Counted from the first letter of the stretch, positions 1 to 10,123 are shown. The stretch is DNA of 64,000 bases from Bacteroidota bacterium (GCA_016717325.1 JADKFV010000005.1:1-64000), one strand, 5' to 3'. Made by a program: numbers and translations. The notes: a model not told the origin generated them from the letters alone.

Positions 1-11
1 GTCATTGGGTA

Positions 12-1501
12 GTCCCTAAGAAATACACGTCAACTTAAGGAATACTTAGCTCTCTTTTTTTTTAAGAGGTACAGGCTTACTTTGTCCTCGGCCCAATTCT
101 CTTTACTCGTTGTAGCACAAATGTGTTCTTATCTTCGATAACCCATTCCATATCTTCCTTTTCTATTTTACTTGCCTCTGCTACTGAGCTGGAAAGTTGA
201 CATAGAATGATTTTGTAGCACCTCTATCTACTCGTTGTATTTTTACTTTATAACCCATTCTTATTTTATTTTTGCAAAAGTAGTGTATATATTATAATAG
301 TATATATACTATTTTTATATTTTATTCCATACCTTCGATTTTATGGATAAATACATTAATTTTTTACATGATCTTGGTTCGATCGAACCAAACTCAATAG
401 CCTGCTATCGAGAATAAATTCATTGAACGAATCAGAAAGCTAGATGGGTTAGACTATCTTTGGCTCTGCTACATAACGTAACAAAGGAGGTTGTTGGTTT
501 TACTACTCTGGCCAGCACATTTGTAGATGATATCGATAGTGTGTTACCAAGCAAGCCTTGCACAAGGCCACGAGTAAAGAATTTTATCGTATTCATTGAT
601 AAAATTTTCAACGAGCTACTTCAAACAAAACTTGGAATTGCAAATAGCAAACTCAAATCTAAATTCAGGCGAATCGTAATTCAAGATAGCTCCATCATTA
701 AACTCCCACCAAAGACTTTATGAGTTTTTTTTCAGGAGTGAAAAATAATTTCTCTCACAAGTAGCCAATGCAAGAGTGCAAGTTGCTTTAGATATTCTAA
801 CAAATACTTTTCACCCTTTTCAATCAGACTCTTATCCTATAAATGATAAATCGCTGCATAAAATTGCAAATCAATAACGGAGATCTTATTATTAGAGAGA
901 TAGAGGCTATTGCACCATTGCAGAAATGTTGCGTATCCTATCCATAAGGCCGATTTTATTTACAGGTATTATCATGTTTTTAAAATTATAACGTTAACAC
1001 TGGAAGGTAATTGATGTATATAAACTTGTAAGAATAAAAAGAAACTAAAGGCAAAAGTTCGAATTGAAGCCCTGATGGTGTAATTGCAACATTGTGTGCC
1101 GACAAAGTAAGTGATGCTATTGCAAATGAAAGAAGACGTCAATTAAAAAAGTCTAGTAGTGGCACACCTAGTAATGTGTTAGCAACTGCCTTCTTGGTCA
1201 ATCTACTTTACATCTATTGATGATGATGAAATAACAAGCGAAGATATTTTTTCATTATATAAAATTGAGATAGCGAATAGAAATAATTTTAAATCCATGA
1301 AAAGCCACCTTAACTTCGATAATATACACGATGTTTCCGGAAAATCAACTCAAATTTATTCTCAAAGGTAAAAATGATATGGCTATTGGTCGTTACTCAA
1401 TTTATCTACGAAGTAATTAGCAAAGTAGTATTTAAAAACAGGCAAAGCCATTAGCCTACTTAAGCTTAAGGTATTTAAAAGACAATTAAATGTAACGGCT
1501 C
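12..1501 (+). mobile_element. IS4-type insertion sequence, copy 1, right end missing
   Basis: The stretch from about 12 to 1501 repeats almost base for base at 1545 to about 3038, so it is a second copy of the same element. It begins with the same left end (core GTCCCTA followed by ACACGTCAACTTA). The last 150 or so bases present in copy 2, including the right inverted repeat, are absent; about 43 unrelated bases join it to copy 2. The two copies differ by substitutions as well as many one-base indels. The window starts only a few bases outside the left end, so its left flank cannot be checked. Confidence 0.75.
343..1470 (+). pseudogene. IS4-family transposase, broken (copy 1)
   Basis: No single frame reads through, but joining frames gives an IS4 DDE transposase. 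A segment at 460-723 reads without interruption and contains IVIQDSSIIKLP, which carries the first catalytic aspartate of the family. Further on, the Y-R-E-K signature region (about 1250-1310) can be recognised, but here the tryptophan codon after the arginine has become TAG (AGATAGCGA, where copy 2 has AGATGGCGA). So the copy has at least one nonsense change in addition to several frameshifts. The gene would start at the ATG at 343, matching 1882 in copy 2. As written it cannot make an active transposase. Confidence 0.7.
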
Positions 1502-1544
1502 AGGAAAAAAATCAGGAGGGCGATGATTCGGTTACCAAGCGGTA

Positions 1545-3192
1545 GTCCCTACGGGCATACACGTCAACTTAAGGAATACTTAGCTCGTTATTTTTTTTTA
1601 AGAGGCATAGGTTTACTTGTCCTCGGCTCAATTTTCTTTACTCGTTGTAGCACAAATGTGTTCTTATCTTCGATAACCCATTCCATATCTTACCTTTTTC
1701 TATTTTACTTGCCTCTGCTATTGCAGCTGGAAAGTTGACATAGAATGATTTTGTAGCCTCTATCTACTCGTTGTATTTTTTACTTTATAACCCATTTCAT
1801 ATTTTATTTTGTGCAAAAGTAGTGTATATATTATAATAGTATATATACTATTTTTATGTTTTATTCCATACCTTTGATTTTATGGATAAATACATTAATT
1901 TTTTACGATGATCTTGGGTTCGATCGAACCAAACTCAATAGCTTGGTTATCGAGAATAAATTCATTGAACGAATCAGAAAGCTAGATGGGTTGACTATCT
2001 TTGGCTCTGCTACATAACGTAACAAGGAGGTTGTTAGTTTTAATACTATGGCCAGCACATTTGTAGATGATATCGATAAGTGTGTTTCCAAGCAAGCCTT
2101 GCACAAGGCCATGAGTAAAGAATTTTTATCGTATTCATTGATAAAATTTTCAACGAGCTACTTAAACAAAACTTGGAATTGCAAATAGCAAACTCAAATC
2201 TAAATTCGGGCGAATCGTAATTTCAAGATAGCTCCATCATTAAACTCCCACAAAGACTTTATGAGTTTTTTCAGGAGTTAAAATAATTTCTCACAAGTAG
2301 CCAATGCAAGAGTGCAAGTTGCTTTAGATATTCTAACAAATACTTTCACCCTTTTTCAATCGACTCTTATTCTATAAATGATAAATCTGCTGCACATAAA
2401 TTGCAAATCAATAATGGAGATCTTATTATTAGAGAAGAGGCTATTGCCCCATTGCAGAAATGTTGCGTATCCTCGCCCATAAGGCCGATTTTATTTACAG
2501 GTATTATCATGTTTTTAAATATTATAACGTTAACGCTGGGAAGGTAATTGATGTATATAAACTTGTAAAGAATAAAAAGAAACTAAAGGCAAAAGTTAGA
2601 ATTGGAAGCCCTGATGGTGTAATTGTAACATTGTACCGACAAAGTAAGTGATGTTATTGCAAATGAAAGAAGACGTCAATTAAAAAGTCTAGTATTGGCA
2701 CACCTAGTAATGTGTTATTACAACTGCTCTCTTGGTCAATCTACTTTACATCTATTGATGATGATGAAATAACAAGCGAAGATATTTTTCATTATATAAA
2801 TTGAGATGGCGAATAGAAATAATTTTTAATCCATGAAAAGCCACCTTAACTTCGATAATATACACGATGTTTCGAAAATCAACTCAAATTTATTCTCAAA
2901 GGTAAAATGATATGGCTATTGGTCATTACTCAATTTATCTACAAGTAATTAGCAAAGTAGTATTTAAAAAAAACAGGCAAAGCCATTAGCCTACTTAAGC
3001 TGTAAGGTATTTAAAAGACAATGTAAATGTAATGGCTGAAATAATGGCTTTAATAAAAGAAAATATTTGATGCCTCTCGATACTATTGACATCCTAACCA
3101 AAATATTGTTGTTATGATACAAGGTATGATAGGAAAAAACCATCACGAGCAAATGAATGATTCGAGCTAAAGTTGACGCGTGTCCCTAGGAC
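1545..3192 (+). mobile_element. IS4-type insertion sequence, copy 2, both ends present
   Basis: The element is bounded by imperfect inverted ends. The left end at 1545-1571 reads GTCCCTACGGGC then ATACACGTCAACTTA. The right end at 3169-3192 reads TAAAGTTGACGCGTG then TCCCTAGGAC, which is its reverse complement with a few small gaps. A length near 1.65 kb and one transposase gene fit the IS4 family. I see no convincing target-site duplication: the bases outside the two ends do not match. It is in direct orientation with copy 1. Confidence 0.7.
1882..3020 (+). pseudogene. IS4-family transposase, broken (copy 2)
   Basis: Pieces of an IS4-family transposase lie in different frames across this span. 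2460-2651 reads openly (RILAHKADFIYRYYH onward) and covers the segment after the second catalytic aspartate region. At about 2790-2850 the spliced reading gives Y-K-I-R-W-R-I-E followed six residues later by K, which is exactly the Y-(2)-R-(3)-E-(6)-K signature of IS4 transposases and includes the catalytic glutamate. Most breaks are one-base gains or losses in homopolymers and sit at different places from those of copy 1. The intact element can be rebuilt by comparing the two copies, so some breaks may be sequence errors. Confidence 0.7.
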
Positions 3193-3569
3193 ATTCTTAT
3201 TTTGAAATCAGATTCTAAATTTCATAGTATTTTATAAAGGCAAGTTCATTTCAAAAAAGTACATAACTCAAATACATTTTATTAATTTTTAGTTCGAGAG
3301 GCTTACATATTGACATTAGGCTTTAGTCTTGTTAAGGCGATTTATATAATACTCAAATATAAAAAAACGACTAAAGGCATTTAAGTATTTTCAATAATTC
3401 TTTGAATAGCATTTATTCTATTCACTGTGAAGAGTCGATTAATCCATAAATGGTTTTTCAAAAGTATCATTGTTAAAGTGTATCTTGGCAGACATATTTG
3501 AGCATAAAAAAAATGTATGGAACTTTTAGTGCAGATTTGAAATGAAAATAAATTATTTTACACATCGAA
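3193..3569. other. Intergenic stretch, nothing recognised
   Basis: AT-rich spacer of about 380 bases between the right end of the insertion sequence and the small membrane-protein trio. I see no ORF with plausible coding character, no strong hairpin and no repeat shared with other parts of the window. It presumably carries the promoter of the downstream trio, but no clear TAnnTTTG box stands out. Confidence 0.5.
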
Positions 3570-3776
3570 ATGAGTAATACTTCAAAATATGCTTTCACTT
3601 TTATTGCAGGTGCTGTTATAGGTGCCGTAATTGTATCGCTGTTGAATAAAGAAAATAGAGATAAACTTGAAGATATGATGCATGATAAAGCCGACTCTTT
3701 GAGAGATATACTTGAAGCAGAGTTAGAGAGAATGAATACAATTGAAAACAACGATAAACAATTCGAAAATGAATGA
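3570..3776 (+). CDS. YtxH-like small membrane protein
   Basis: A 68-residue protein with one hydrophobic segment near the N terminus (residues 8-25, FTFIAGAVIGAVIVSLL) followed by a charged, probably helical tail (KENRDKLEDMMHDKADSLRD). This is the layout of YtxH-domain proteins, small envelope proteins of unclear function often linked to stress. Its stop codon overlaps the start of the next gene (ATG at 3769, stop at 3774-3776), so the two are translationally coupled. The assignment rests on layout and wording of the motif only; the function is not known. Confidence 0.65.
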   Translation: MSNTSKYAFTFIAGAVIGAVIVSLLNKENRDKLEDMMHDKADSLRDILEAELERMNTIENNDKQFENE

Positions 3777-4143
3777 CGAAAAAAAAATAGAATACGATGA
3801 ACTGTGGGAGAAATGGTTGCCGCGCATTAAAGAGTATACGAATAATCGAATCGAGCTGCTAAAACTTTCGATGGTAGAGGTGGTTGCAAAAGCGACAGCA
3901 TCGGCAGTTTCCATTTTGATGTTGTTTACGGTTTTTTCGGCCTTTTTTGTTTTTGCAAGCTTTGCACTCGCGCTTTACCTAGGTGTAATTTTAGGAGCTT
4001 ACTATCTTGGTTTTGCAGTAATGGCCGCTTTTTATTTGCTTCTATTTCTTTTGATTATGGCAATTCGCAAAAACCAAATTGAAAAACCTATTCTAAATCA
4101 AACTATAAAAAAATTAATGGAGGAACACATTGATGAAAACTAA
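3769..4143 (+). CDS. Phage-holin-III-like (DUF1469-type) membrane protein
   Basis: The start chosen is the ATG at 3769 (MNDEKKIEYDELWEKW), overlapping the stop of the YtxH-like gene, rather than an ATG nine codons upstream. The 124-residue product has a charged N-terminal helix (residues 1-40) and two long hydrophobic segments (roughly 47-72 and 77-102) ending in a basic tail. This is typical of the holin superfamily III/DUF1469 proteins that Bacteroidota encode beside YtxH-like genes. Despite the name there is no sign of a prophage here. It probably forms a small inner-membrane module with its neighbours; the role is unknown. Confidence 0.65.
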   Translation: MNDEKKIEYDELWEKWLPRIKEYTNNRIELLKLSMVEVVAKATASAVSILMLFTVFSAFFVFASFALALYLGVILGAYYLGFAVMAAFYLLLFLLIMAIRKNQIEKPILNQTIKKLMEEHIDEN

Positions 4144-4483
4144 AATTGTTGACATGCAAACTTTGCAATTGGAAAAGCAAAGGCTAAAGTTTGTAATTGA
4201 GAATCAGGAAAAAGAAATGGCCGAAGATTTTACGGAACTAAAAGAGAACCTGCAACCCTCCAAGATTATGAAAGGAGCCATTCTCGGAATGATACCTGCG
4301 GATTTACGCGGGAATAAAATCATAGGACTTGCTACATCATTAATAACTCAAAGCATCAATCATAAACAAACCATTGGCAACGAAATATTTTCTGTGGCAA
4401 AATCAACACTCCTTGGTGCTGCCATAAAATACTTAGATAAATACAGGAAGAGGAAGAAGGAGGAGGGGAGTGAGGAAATTTAG
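4133..4483 (+). CDS. Hypothetical protein of the YtxH/holin-like operon
   Basis: A 116-residue protein read from the ATG at 4133, inside the last codons of the holin-like gene (an ATG three bases earlier is also possible). It has a coiled-coil-like charged N-terminal half (LQLEKQRLKFVIENQEKEM), a moderately hydrophobic middle (GNKIIGLATSLITQSI) and a very basic/acidic tail (KYRKRKKEEGSEE). I do not recognise a domain. The overlap with the upstream gene marks it as the third gene of one operon, so it probably works with the two membrane proteins. Confidence 0.6.
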   Translation: MKTKIVDMQTLQLEKQRLKFVIENQEKEMAEDFTELKENLQPSKIMKGAILGMIPADLRGNKIIGLATSLITQSINHKQTIGNEIFSVAKSTLLGAAIKYLDKYRKRKKEEGSEEI

Positions 4484-4762
4484 AATTGAAAATTAAAGAT
4501 TGGGAATTGGGGAATTAAGAATTGAAAATTAAGGATTAAAAATGAATCAAGGGGTTGTTTGTGAGGACACAAAGAAAGGCTGACGCGTAATGACCAATGA
4601 GTAGCAGAGATTGCTTCGCAGTTCGAGAATACTCACTGTGACAAATCGCAATGACGAAAATGACCAATGACCAGTATTTAAAATGATCAATGACAGAATT
4701 TCAAAAATGACCAATGACCAGTATTAACTAACAAAACAACCTATTAACCTAATAACCAATAA
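4484..4762. repeat. Intergenic low-complexity and dispersed repeats
   Basis: The spacer begins with approximate copies of GAATTGAAAATTAA-like phrases (4483-4545), then at 4603-4656 holds a phrase (AGAGATTGCTTCGCAG ... CGCAATGACG) that recurs in altered form at 7934-7965 and, inverted, at 49765-49795. It ends with several repeats of ATGACCAATGACCAGTATT and AACCTAATAACC-like words. No gene is evident. The operon upstream and the phoH gene converge here, so transcription terminators might lie in it, but I see no clear hairpin with a T tract. Confidence 0.5.
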
Positions 4763-6103
4763 CTAAAGCAATGCTCCTGCAAGATTTGCCAATTCGCTAC
4801 GCTCACCTTTTTCTAAAGTGACATGTGCATATAGGTTTTGGTTTTTCATTTTTTCTATAAGCGTTGAAAGACCATTACTATGTGAGTCGAGATAGGGTGT
4901 ATCAATTTGAAATATATCACCGGTAAAAATAATTTTTGTGCCTTCGCCCGCCCGGGTAATTATTGTTTTTACTTCATGTGGTGTAAGGTTTTGTGCTTCG
5001 TCAATTATGAAACATATGTTTGACAAACTACGGCCTCTGATATATGCAAGTGGAGTAACATGTAGTTTTTCATTTGCTATCATGTCATTTATTTTCTTAA
5101 ATTCTTTATCGGTTTCGGCATATTGGTTTTGTATAAATTTCAAATTATCCCAAAGTGGTTCCATGTAAGGATTGATTTTAGATTTTATATCACCGGGCAA
5201 ATATCCAATGTCTTTATTGCTTAACGGAACAATAGGGCGAGCTAAAAATATTTGGCGGTACTTGCTTTTTTGTTCCAATGCCGATGCAAGTGCTATCAAT
5301 GTTTTGCCGGTACCTGCCACACCTTGTAAAGTCACAAGTTTAACATCGGGATTCATAATAGCATGCAGGGCAAAAGCTTGTTCAGCATTACGAGGCTTTA
5401 TGCCGCTTACCGATTCTTTTTGAATACGCTCTATACAATCTGTACCAGGATTATAAAATGCAAGTGCCGAAGTATCGCCTTCTTTCGACTGTAGTATATA
5501 GTAATGGTTAGCAACAGGTTTGTTTTTAAAAATAGTTTTACGGGGACAGTAACCCAATTGATAAATAGTATCAATAATTTTACGTGCAAGATTGGGAACA
5601 ATAGTTTTGCCTGTGTAAAGACCTTCTATGTCCTGTACTTTTCCGGTTTGATAATCTTCCGAAAAAATGTTCAGCGATTTGGCCTTCAATCTTAGGTTTA
5701 TATCCTTCGATACCAAAACCACTTTTCGCTTGGGCTCGGTTTCGGCAAGCACCAACGCTGCATTGATAATATTATGATCTGCCTTTTTTTCTCCGAACAC
5801 AATGTTTGCATCGATGCGTGCGCCATGCTCGGTCATTTGCACTTTTAACTTTCCTTTTGTAGGACCATTGAGTGGTATCCATTCGGTAAGGCCATATGCA
5901 CCACTCAATTTATCGAGGGCACGGATAAACTCACGTGCTTCGTAATTGATAACATCATTTCCTTTTTTAAAACGATCAACCTCTTCGAGAACCGTTATTG
6001 GAATAGCGACATCATGTTCCTTGAAATTATTTATAACATTATGGTCGTATAGAATTACCGATGTATCGATAACGAAAATTTTTCTTTCTTTTTTAATTAC
6101 CAT
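4763..6103 (-). CDS. PIN-domain PhoH-family ATPase
   Basis: A 446-residue fusion of an N-terminal PIN-like nuclease domain (about residues 8-150, with Asp13 in VIDTSVILYD and a conserved LEEVDRFKKG) to a C-terminal PhoH-type P-loop ATPase. The Walker A motif GVAGTGKT lies near residue 265 and the Walker B motif FIIDEAQNL near residue 368, followed by the sensor-like IIFTGD. This architecture is that of PhoH2-type proteins, which are reported as ribonuclease/helicases in other bacteria. The RNase and helicase activity here is inference from the family. It stands alone, convergent with the preceding operon and divergent from the lytic transglycosylase gene. All key motifs are intact. Confidence 0.9.
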   Translation of the reverse strand: MVIKKERKIFVIDTSVILYDHNVINNFKEHDVAIPITVLEEVDRFKKGNDVINYEAREFIRALDKLSGAYGLTEWIPLNGPTKGKLKVQMTEHGARIDANIVFGEKKADHNIINAALVLAETEPKRKVVLVSKDINLRLKAKSLNIFSEDYQTGKVQDIEGLYTGKTIVPNLARKIIDTIYQLGYCPRKTIFKNKPVANHYYILQSKEGDTSALAFYNPGTDCIERIQKESVSGIKPRNAEQAFALHAIMNPDVKLVTLQGVAGTGKTLIALASALEQKSKYRQIFLARPIVPLSNKDIGYLPGDIKSKINPYMEPLWDNLKFIQNQYAETDKEFKKINDMIANEKLHVTPLAYIRGRSLSNICFIIDEAQNLTPHEVKTIITRAGEGTKIIFTGDIFQIDTPYLDSHSNGLSTLIEKMKNQNLYAHVTLEKGERSELANLAGALL

Positions 6104-6120
6104 TTGTAAAAAGTTTGAAA

Positions 6121-6128
6121 CAAAAATA
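6121..6128 (-). promoter_or_regulatory. Candidate -7 box for the PhoH gene
   Basis: On the minus strand these bases read TATTTTTG, matching the Bacteroidota -7 consensus TAnnTTTG, about 18 bases before the phoH start codon. I see no good TTTG -33 box at the expected distance, so this is only a candidate. Confidence 0.3.
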
Positions 6129-6232
6129 GATTCACAACCTATCCTTATTCATTATTAAATTGTGTTCTATGAACATAACGATGTTAGTAAAACAAAAAGT
6201 GTTAATTAATGAAATCTTTACAAAACTATTTT

Positions 6233-6240
6233 TAGATTTG
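6233..6240 (+). promoter_or_regulatory. Candidate -7 box for the lytic transglycosylase gene
   Basis: TAGATTTG fits the Bacteroidota TAnnTTTG -7 box and lies about 83 bases upstream of the start codon in the divergent spacer between phoH and the transglycosylase gene. No clear -33 TTTG partner is visible. Confidence 0.3.
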
Positions 6241-6322
6241 TTGCATCGAATAATTCCCGCATAATAAAAAGAAAACAAAAGCGTACTTAACTTAAAGTTT
6301 AAAGGAAGTACTACAATAGAGA

Positions 6323-7672
6323 ATGGTAAAAACAAAGGGCTTTATATTTTGCATCTGCGCTCTGCTTTATTGCAGTCTAATATCAGCGCAACAAACCATA
6401 GTTACAAAACCTGTGCACGATGGTTCGCAAATTACCCAATATTCGTATGTGCAATCTTACGAGTTGATGTTGAAAGATTACCAACAGTTGCCACAATTAA
6501 AATTTTGGTGCGATGTAGTGCAATGTGTGAGCGACTCGAGTATTATAAATATTGCATCGAGCCGAACCGGGTTGTATAAAGTATGCACTGCACAATGGCA
6601 ATTGCAAACTGAGGCACAAAAATTAGTTTACAAAGATAGTGTAAAGAAATTTTTTCAAATTGATTCACTCTCCAGTTTGTATGTAACAGCCGGTAAGCGC
6701 GAGTTTTACGAATTTAAAAAAGCTGCACCTTTAATTAGTGATGGAATAAAAGCTTTCAAAAAGAACGGTGTCGACCCTTGGTACGCGCAGGCAATATTAC
6801 TTATCGAAAGTCCCGGCAAATTGCATGCAGTATCAAGCGCAGGCGCAAGAGGACCATTTCAGTTGATGCCCGAGGTAGCCAGGGCATTCGGATTAAAAGT
6901 AAACCGCAAAGTAGATGAGCGCACAAACTTTGAGCGCAGTGCAATGGCAGCATCGAAATTTATAAAAGTAAATTGCATTCCATTCTCAAAAAGATTATGC
7001 GAATCATCGGGCATTACTTACAATGAAAATGATTTGTGGTTTAAGCTATTAACAATGCATATATACAATGCCGGTTTTGGGAATGTAAAAGCCGCTGTCG
7101 ACAAACTGTGCCCGGGCACAGGAGGTGTAGAATTAATAAAAGGCCTGTGGCAAACAGAAGCAGCGCAGTTCAAAAACCAATCGCAGAACTATTCTCAAAT
7201 TGTTTTGGCTTGCATGAATCAGTATCAAAAAATGATGCATCAAAGTGATACAGTATTTCTTAGTGATGGCGATGCTTTGATGACTGCAGCGAGTAAATTG
7301 CCTCCGGCACTGAAAGTAATTACACTTAAAAAATGCATCAAGGCTTATGAGTTGGATTTGATTGATGGCATTATCACTGCCGACCAGTTCAAAGGTAAAT
7401 TAGAATGCATACAAAACGAAATGCAATATTACTCAAAGGCCGAAGCTTCAACCATTACTGCTATGGACCTGAACAGAGTTGGCAATAAATTGATGAGTAA
7501 ACGTAACATGAAAGAAGCCATCGAAATTTTTAAGTACAACGAAAATCTATACCCCGAAAATAAAATGGTATACGATAGTTTACAAACAGCCTATACTATA
7601 GTTGGCAACAAAGCCATGGCAAAAAAATACGCATTGCTTTCATCTAAAAATCCATCGGTTTCAAAGCCTTGA
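6323..7672 (+). CDS. Secreted lytic transglycosylase with SLT domain
   Basis: A 449-residue protein with a Sec signal peptide (residues 1-22, hydrophobic core FIFCICALLYCSLISA then QQ), so it acts in the periplasm. Residues about 145-270 form a soluble-lytic-transglycosylase domain: the catalytic Glu near residue 161 in LLIESPGK, then AVSSAGARGPFQLMP, the standard goose-lysozyme-like signature that cleaves peptidoglycan glycan strands to 1,6-anhydromuropeptides. A YNAGFGNV element follows near residue 250, also typical. The C-terminal part (about 375-440, ending in a stretch rich in ALLSSKNP) looks like a TPR-type helical pair. There is no LysM domain. Gene neighbours give no further hint; it is a single gene. 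Confidence 0.88.
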   Translation: MVKTKGFIFCICALLYCSLISAQQTIVTKPVHDGSQITQYSYVQSYELMLKDYQQLPQLKFWCDVVQCVSDSSIINIASSRTGLYKVCTAQWQLQTEAQKLVYKDSVKKFFQIDSLSSLYVTAGKREFYEFKKAAPLISDGIKAFKKNGVDPWYAQAILLIESPGKLHAVSSAGARGPFQLMPEVARAFGLKVNRKVDERTNFERSAMAASKFIKVNCIPFSKRLCESSGITYNENDLWFKLLTMHIYNAGFGNVKAAVDKLCPGTGGVELIKGLWQTEAAQFKNQSQNYSQIVLACMNQYQKMMHQSDTVFLSDGDALMTAASKLPPALKVITLKKCIKAYELDLIDGIITADQFKGKLECIQNEMQYYSKAEASTITAMDLNRVGNKLMSKRNMKEAIEIFKYNENLYPENKMVYDSLQTAYTIVGNKAMAKKYALLSSKNPSVSKP

Positions 7673-8081
7673 TTTTTTCTTGCTTCACTTTTCAAGAAGC
7701 ATTTAGTAACACAAAGTATATATACTTCTCACAGCATTTGCTAAAATAGAATGCATTTTTTAAATCCAATTTTTGCCAAAAAAAATATTTTGCAAATTGT
7801 ATATTATACAGCGGCCTGAATCAGGCGAATTTCAGAGTCCTCATTTGTTTATTGTTTTTTATTGGCATGAGTGACTCTGAAATTAATACAAAGAACAAGC
7901 CTCGCTCTAAACGAAACCAGGCAGTTTAAGTGCGTAGAGATTGCTATGCGCCTTACAATGACGGGTGGTGTTGAAACTAAAAAAATCCGTCCCGAAAACG
8001 AAAACTAAGAACAGGGCTCCACGTAAACGTGACTATGAACTAAGAACAATCCTCACCGCAAACGAAACAAAGAACAAAAAA
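7673..8081. other. Intergenic stretch with hairpin and dispersed repeats
   Basis: About 400 bases between two convergent genes. It holds the long hairpin described separately (7828-7884), a short palindrome CCTGAATCAGG just before it, the AGAGATTGCT...ACAATGAC phrase (7934-7965), and a run of ACTAAGAACA/ACGAAAC words (7995-8090) that also occur at 48.85-49.15 kb and 57.6-57.8 kb. No coding sequence is convincing. Confidence 0.5.
7828..7884. repeat. Long stem-loop between convergent genes
   Basis: AATTTCAGAGTC (7828-7839) pairs perfectly with GACTCTGAAATT (7873-7884). After one mismatch the stem continues with CTCAT against ATGAG, giving 17 paired positions out of 18 around a T-rich loop. No T tract follows, so it is not a classic intrinsic terminator. 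It could be a small mobile or REP-like element or a bidirectional terminator, since the flanking genes converge. Confidence 0.6.
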
Positions 8082-9760
8082 TTAAGAAAGCCTCTCTCTA
8101 ATATCCAAACGATGAGTTCGTGCAGTATCTTTTGCAATATCGTAACCGGCATCGAGGTGACGAATAACTCCCATTGCCGGGTCGTTGTGAAGTACACGCT
8201 TTAGGCGTGCTGCTGCGGCATCGGTACCATCGGCAACTATTACCATACCTGCATGAATACTATAACCAATTCCCACACCACCACCATGATGTAACGACAC
8301 CCAACTTGCACCTCCAGCAGTATTGATCAATGCATTAAGAACAGGCCAATCGGCAATGGCATCACTTCCATCTTTCATGGCTTCGGTTTCGCGATTGGGC
8401 GATGCCACCGAACCACAATCCAAATGATCGCGACCTATTACAATTGGAGCTTTTACTTTTCCATCGGCCACAAGTTTATTAAATGCCAATCCGGCTTTTT
8501 CGCGTTCTCCTTGGCCAAGCCAACATATACGAGCTGGTAATCCTTGAAATGCAATTCGCTCTTGCGCCATTTTTATCCAACGGTGCAAGCCTTTATTTTC
8601 AGGAAACAATTCAAGAATTAATTTATCGGTTTCATAAATATCTTGTGGATCGCCCGACAATGCAGCCCAACGAAACGGGCCTTTACCTTCGCAAAATAAT
8701 GGCCGAATATATGCCGGCACAAAACCGGGAAAATCAAAAGCGTTTTTCAAGCCCATTTCCAAAGCTTGTCCGCGCAAATTATTTCCATAGTCAAAAGTTA
8801 CAGCGCCTTTACTTTGCAATTCTATCATCAACTGCACGTGTTTCACCATCGTTTGTTTCGATAGCAAAATATATTTCTGTGGATTTGTTTCGCGCAAAAT
8901 TTTTCCTTCTTCCACACTCACGCCTTGAGGCAAATATCCAACAAGTGCATCATGTGCCGATGTTTGATCCGTAAGCGCATCAGGAGTAATATTGCGTTCA
9001 ATCATGCGTTCGAGCAAATCAACAACATTGCATACCACACCTATCGAAAGGGCTTTGCCTTCTTTTTTATATTGCACCGCCCGGTCAATTGCTTTATCAA
9101 TATCAAATTCTATTTCGTCAATATAACGGGTTTCGAGGCGCTTGCGAATTCTCCATTCTTCCACATCGGCAGCAAGACAGGTGCCCTCGTTCATCGTTAT
9201 GGCAAGCGGCTGTGCGCCACCCATTCCACCAAGACCACCCGTTACTGAAAGTGTATGGTGCAAAGAGCCACCAAAATGCTGACGTCCCACTTCGCCAAAT
9301 GTTTCGTAAGTGCCTTGCACAATGCCTTGCGAGCCAATGTAAATCCACGAGCCTGCTGTCATTTGCCCATACATTATCAAGCCTTTATCTTCCAACTCAC
9401 GAAAATAATCCCACGTAGCCCAATGAGGTACAAGCTGCGAATTGGAAATTATTACCCGTGGTGCATCCACGTGTGTAGGCAAAATTCCTACAGGCTTTCC
9501 CGATTGTATGAGCAAGGTTTCGTCATCGTTCAAATCTTTAAGTGCCTTAACTATTAAATGAAACGCCTCCACGTTTCGTGCTGCTTTGCCGGTGCCGCCA
9601 TATACTATCAAATCTTCGGGGCGCTCAGCCACATCAGGATCCAGGTTGTTGTACAACATACGCAATGCTGCTTCCTGCAGCCATCCTTTGCAATTTAATT
9701 TGGTGCCAGTGGTGTTACCAATTCAGCAATATCCAGTTTTTCAGTTTTTGTTACCGACAT
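8082..9760 (-). CDS. hutU: Urocanate hydratase (one-base frameshift near the start)
   Basis: Urocanase converts urocanate to imidazolonepropionate in histidine degradation, using tightly bound NAD as an electrophile. The family hallmarks are plain: DLIVYGGTGKAARN, the long MYGQMTAGSWIYIGSQG block, GGLGGMGGAQPLAITMN and the C-terminal SLHHGGGVGIGYSIHAG. The uninterrupted frame starts only at 9665, but the DNA upstream encodes the expected beginning (MSVTKTEKLDIAELVTPLAP, then KLNCKGWLQEAALRML) if one A is restored in the AAA run at about 9698-9702. The repaired protein has 559 residues, the usual length. No other hut gene is adjacent, so the rest of the pathway must lie elsewhere. The shift is probably a sequence error. 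Confidence 0.9.
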
Positions 9761-9782
9761 AATTTTCTTTATTTTTAGATGA

Positions 9783-9790
9783 CAAAAATA
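9783..9790 (-). promoter_or_regulatory. Candidate -7 box for hutU
   Basis: The minus strand reads TATTTTTG, a match to TAnnTTTG, 22 bases before the repaired urocanase start at 9760. A TTTG lies upstream but at only 14 bases spacing, shorter than the usual 19-21. Confidence 0.3.
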
Positions 9791-10123
9791 GCTATTCTTT
9801 GTTTCAAACTAAGCGAAAATATTTCTCACATTTTAGAAAGGACAAACTACAAAAACTCAAATGAATAATGAACCATCACAGCAAGAAGAATATTATTTTT
9901 ACAATTACACAAAACAAATTTTGATTGAACAAAAGAGATTAAATAGCCATCACTTAGTTTTTCTTCTTAAGGAGAAATGTTTTTTCTTGCTCGAGGCGGT
10001 GGCCTCTCCGTTGCACTGCCGTTCCAGCAGAGCACAAAAACCCCATTTTCCATTAATAAAAACTACTCACAAATCGTATTTTATTCCACCTGAATTTTTT
10101 CAATTTTCACTAACGATAATATT

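Noticed and set aside
343..3020. Programmed frameshifting of the transposase, as in some other IS families
   Set aside because: There are many breaks at different places in the two copies, and IS4 transposases are read from one frame.
3769..4143. Prophage holin
   Set aside because: No phage genes nearby; the YtxH/holin-like trio is an ordinary chromosomal operon type in this phylum.
8483..9557. Several plus-strand open frames across the urocanase gene
   Set aside because: They are antisense to hutU, whose protein motifs are unmistakable on the other strand.
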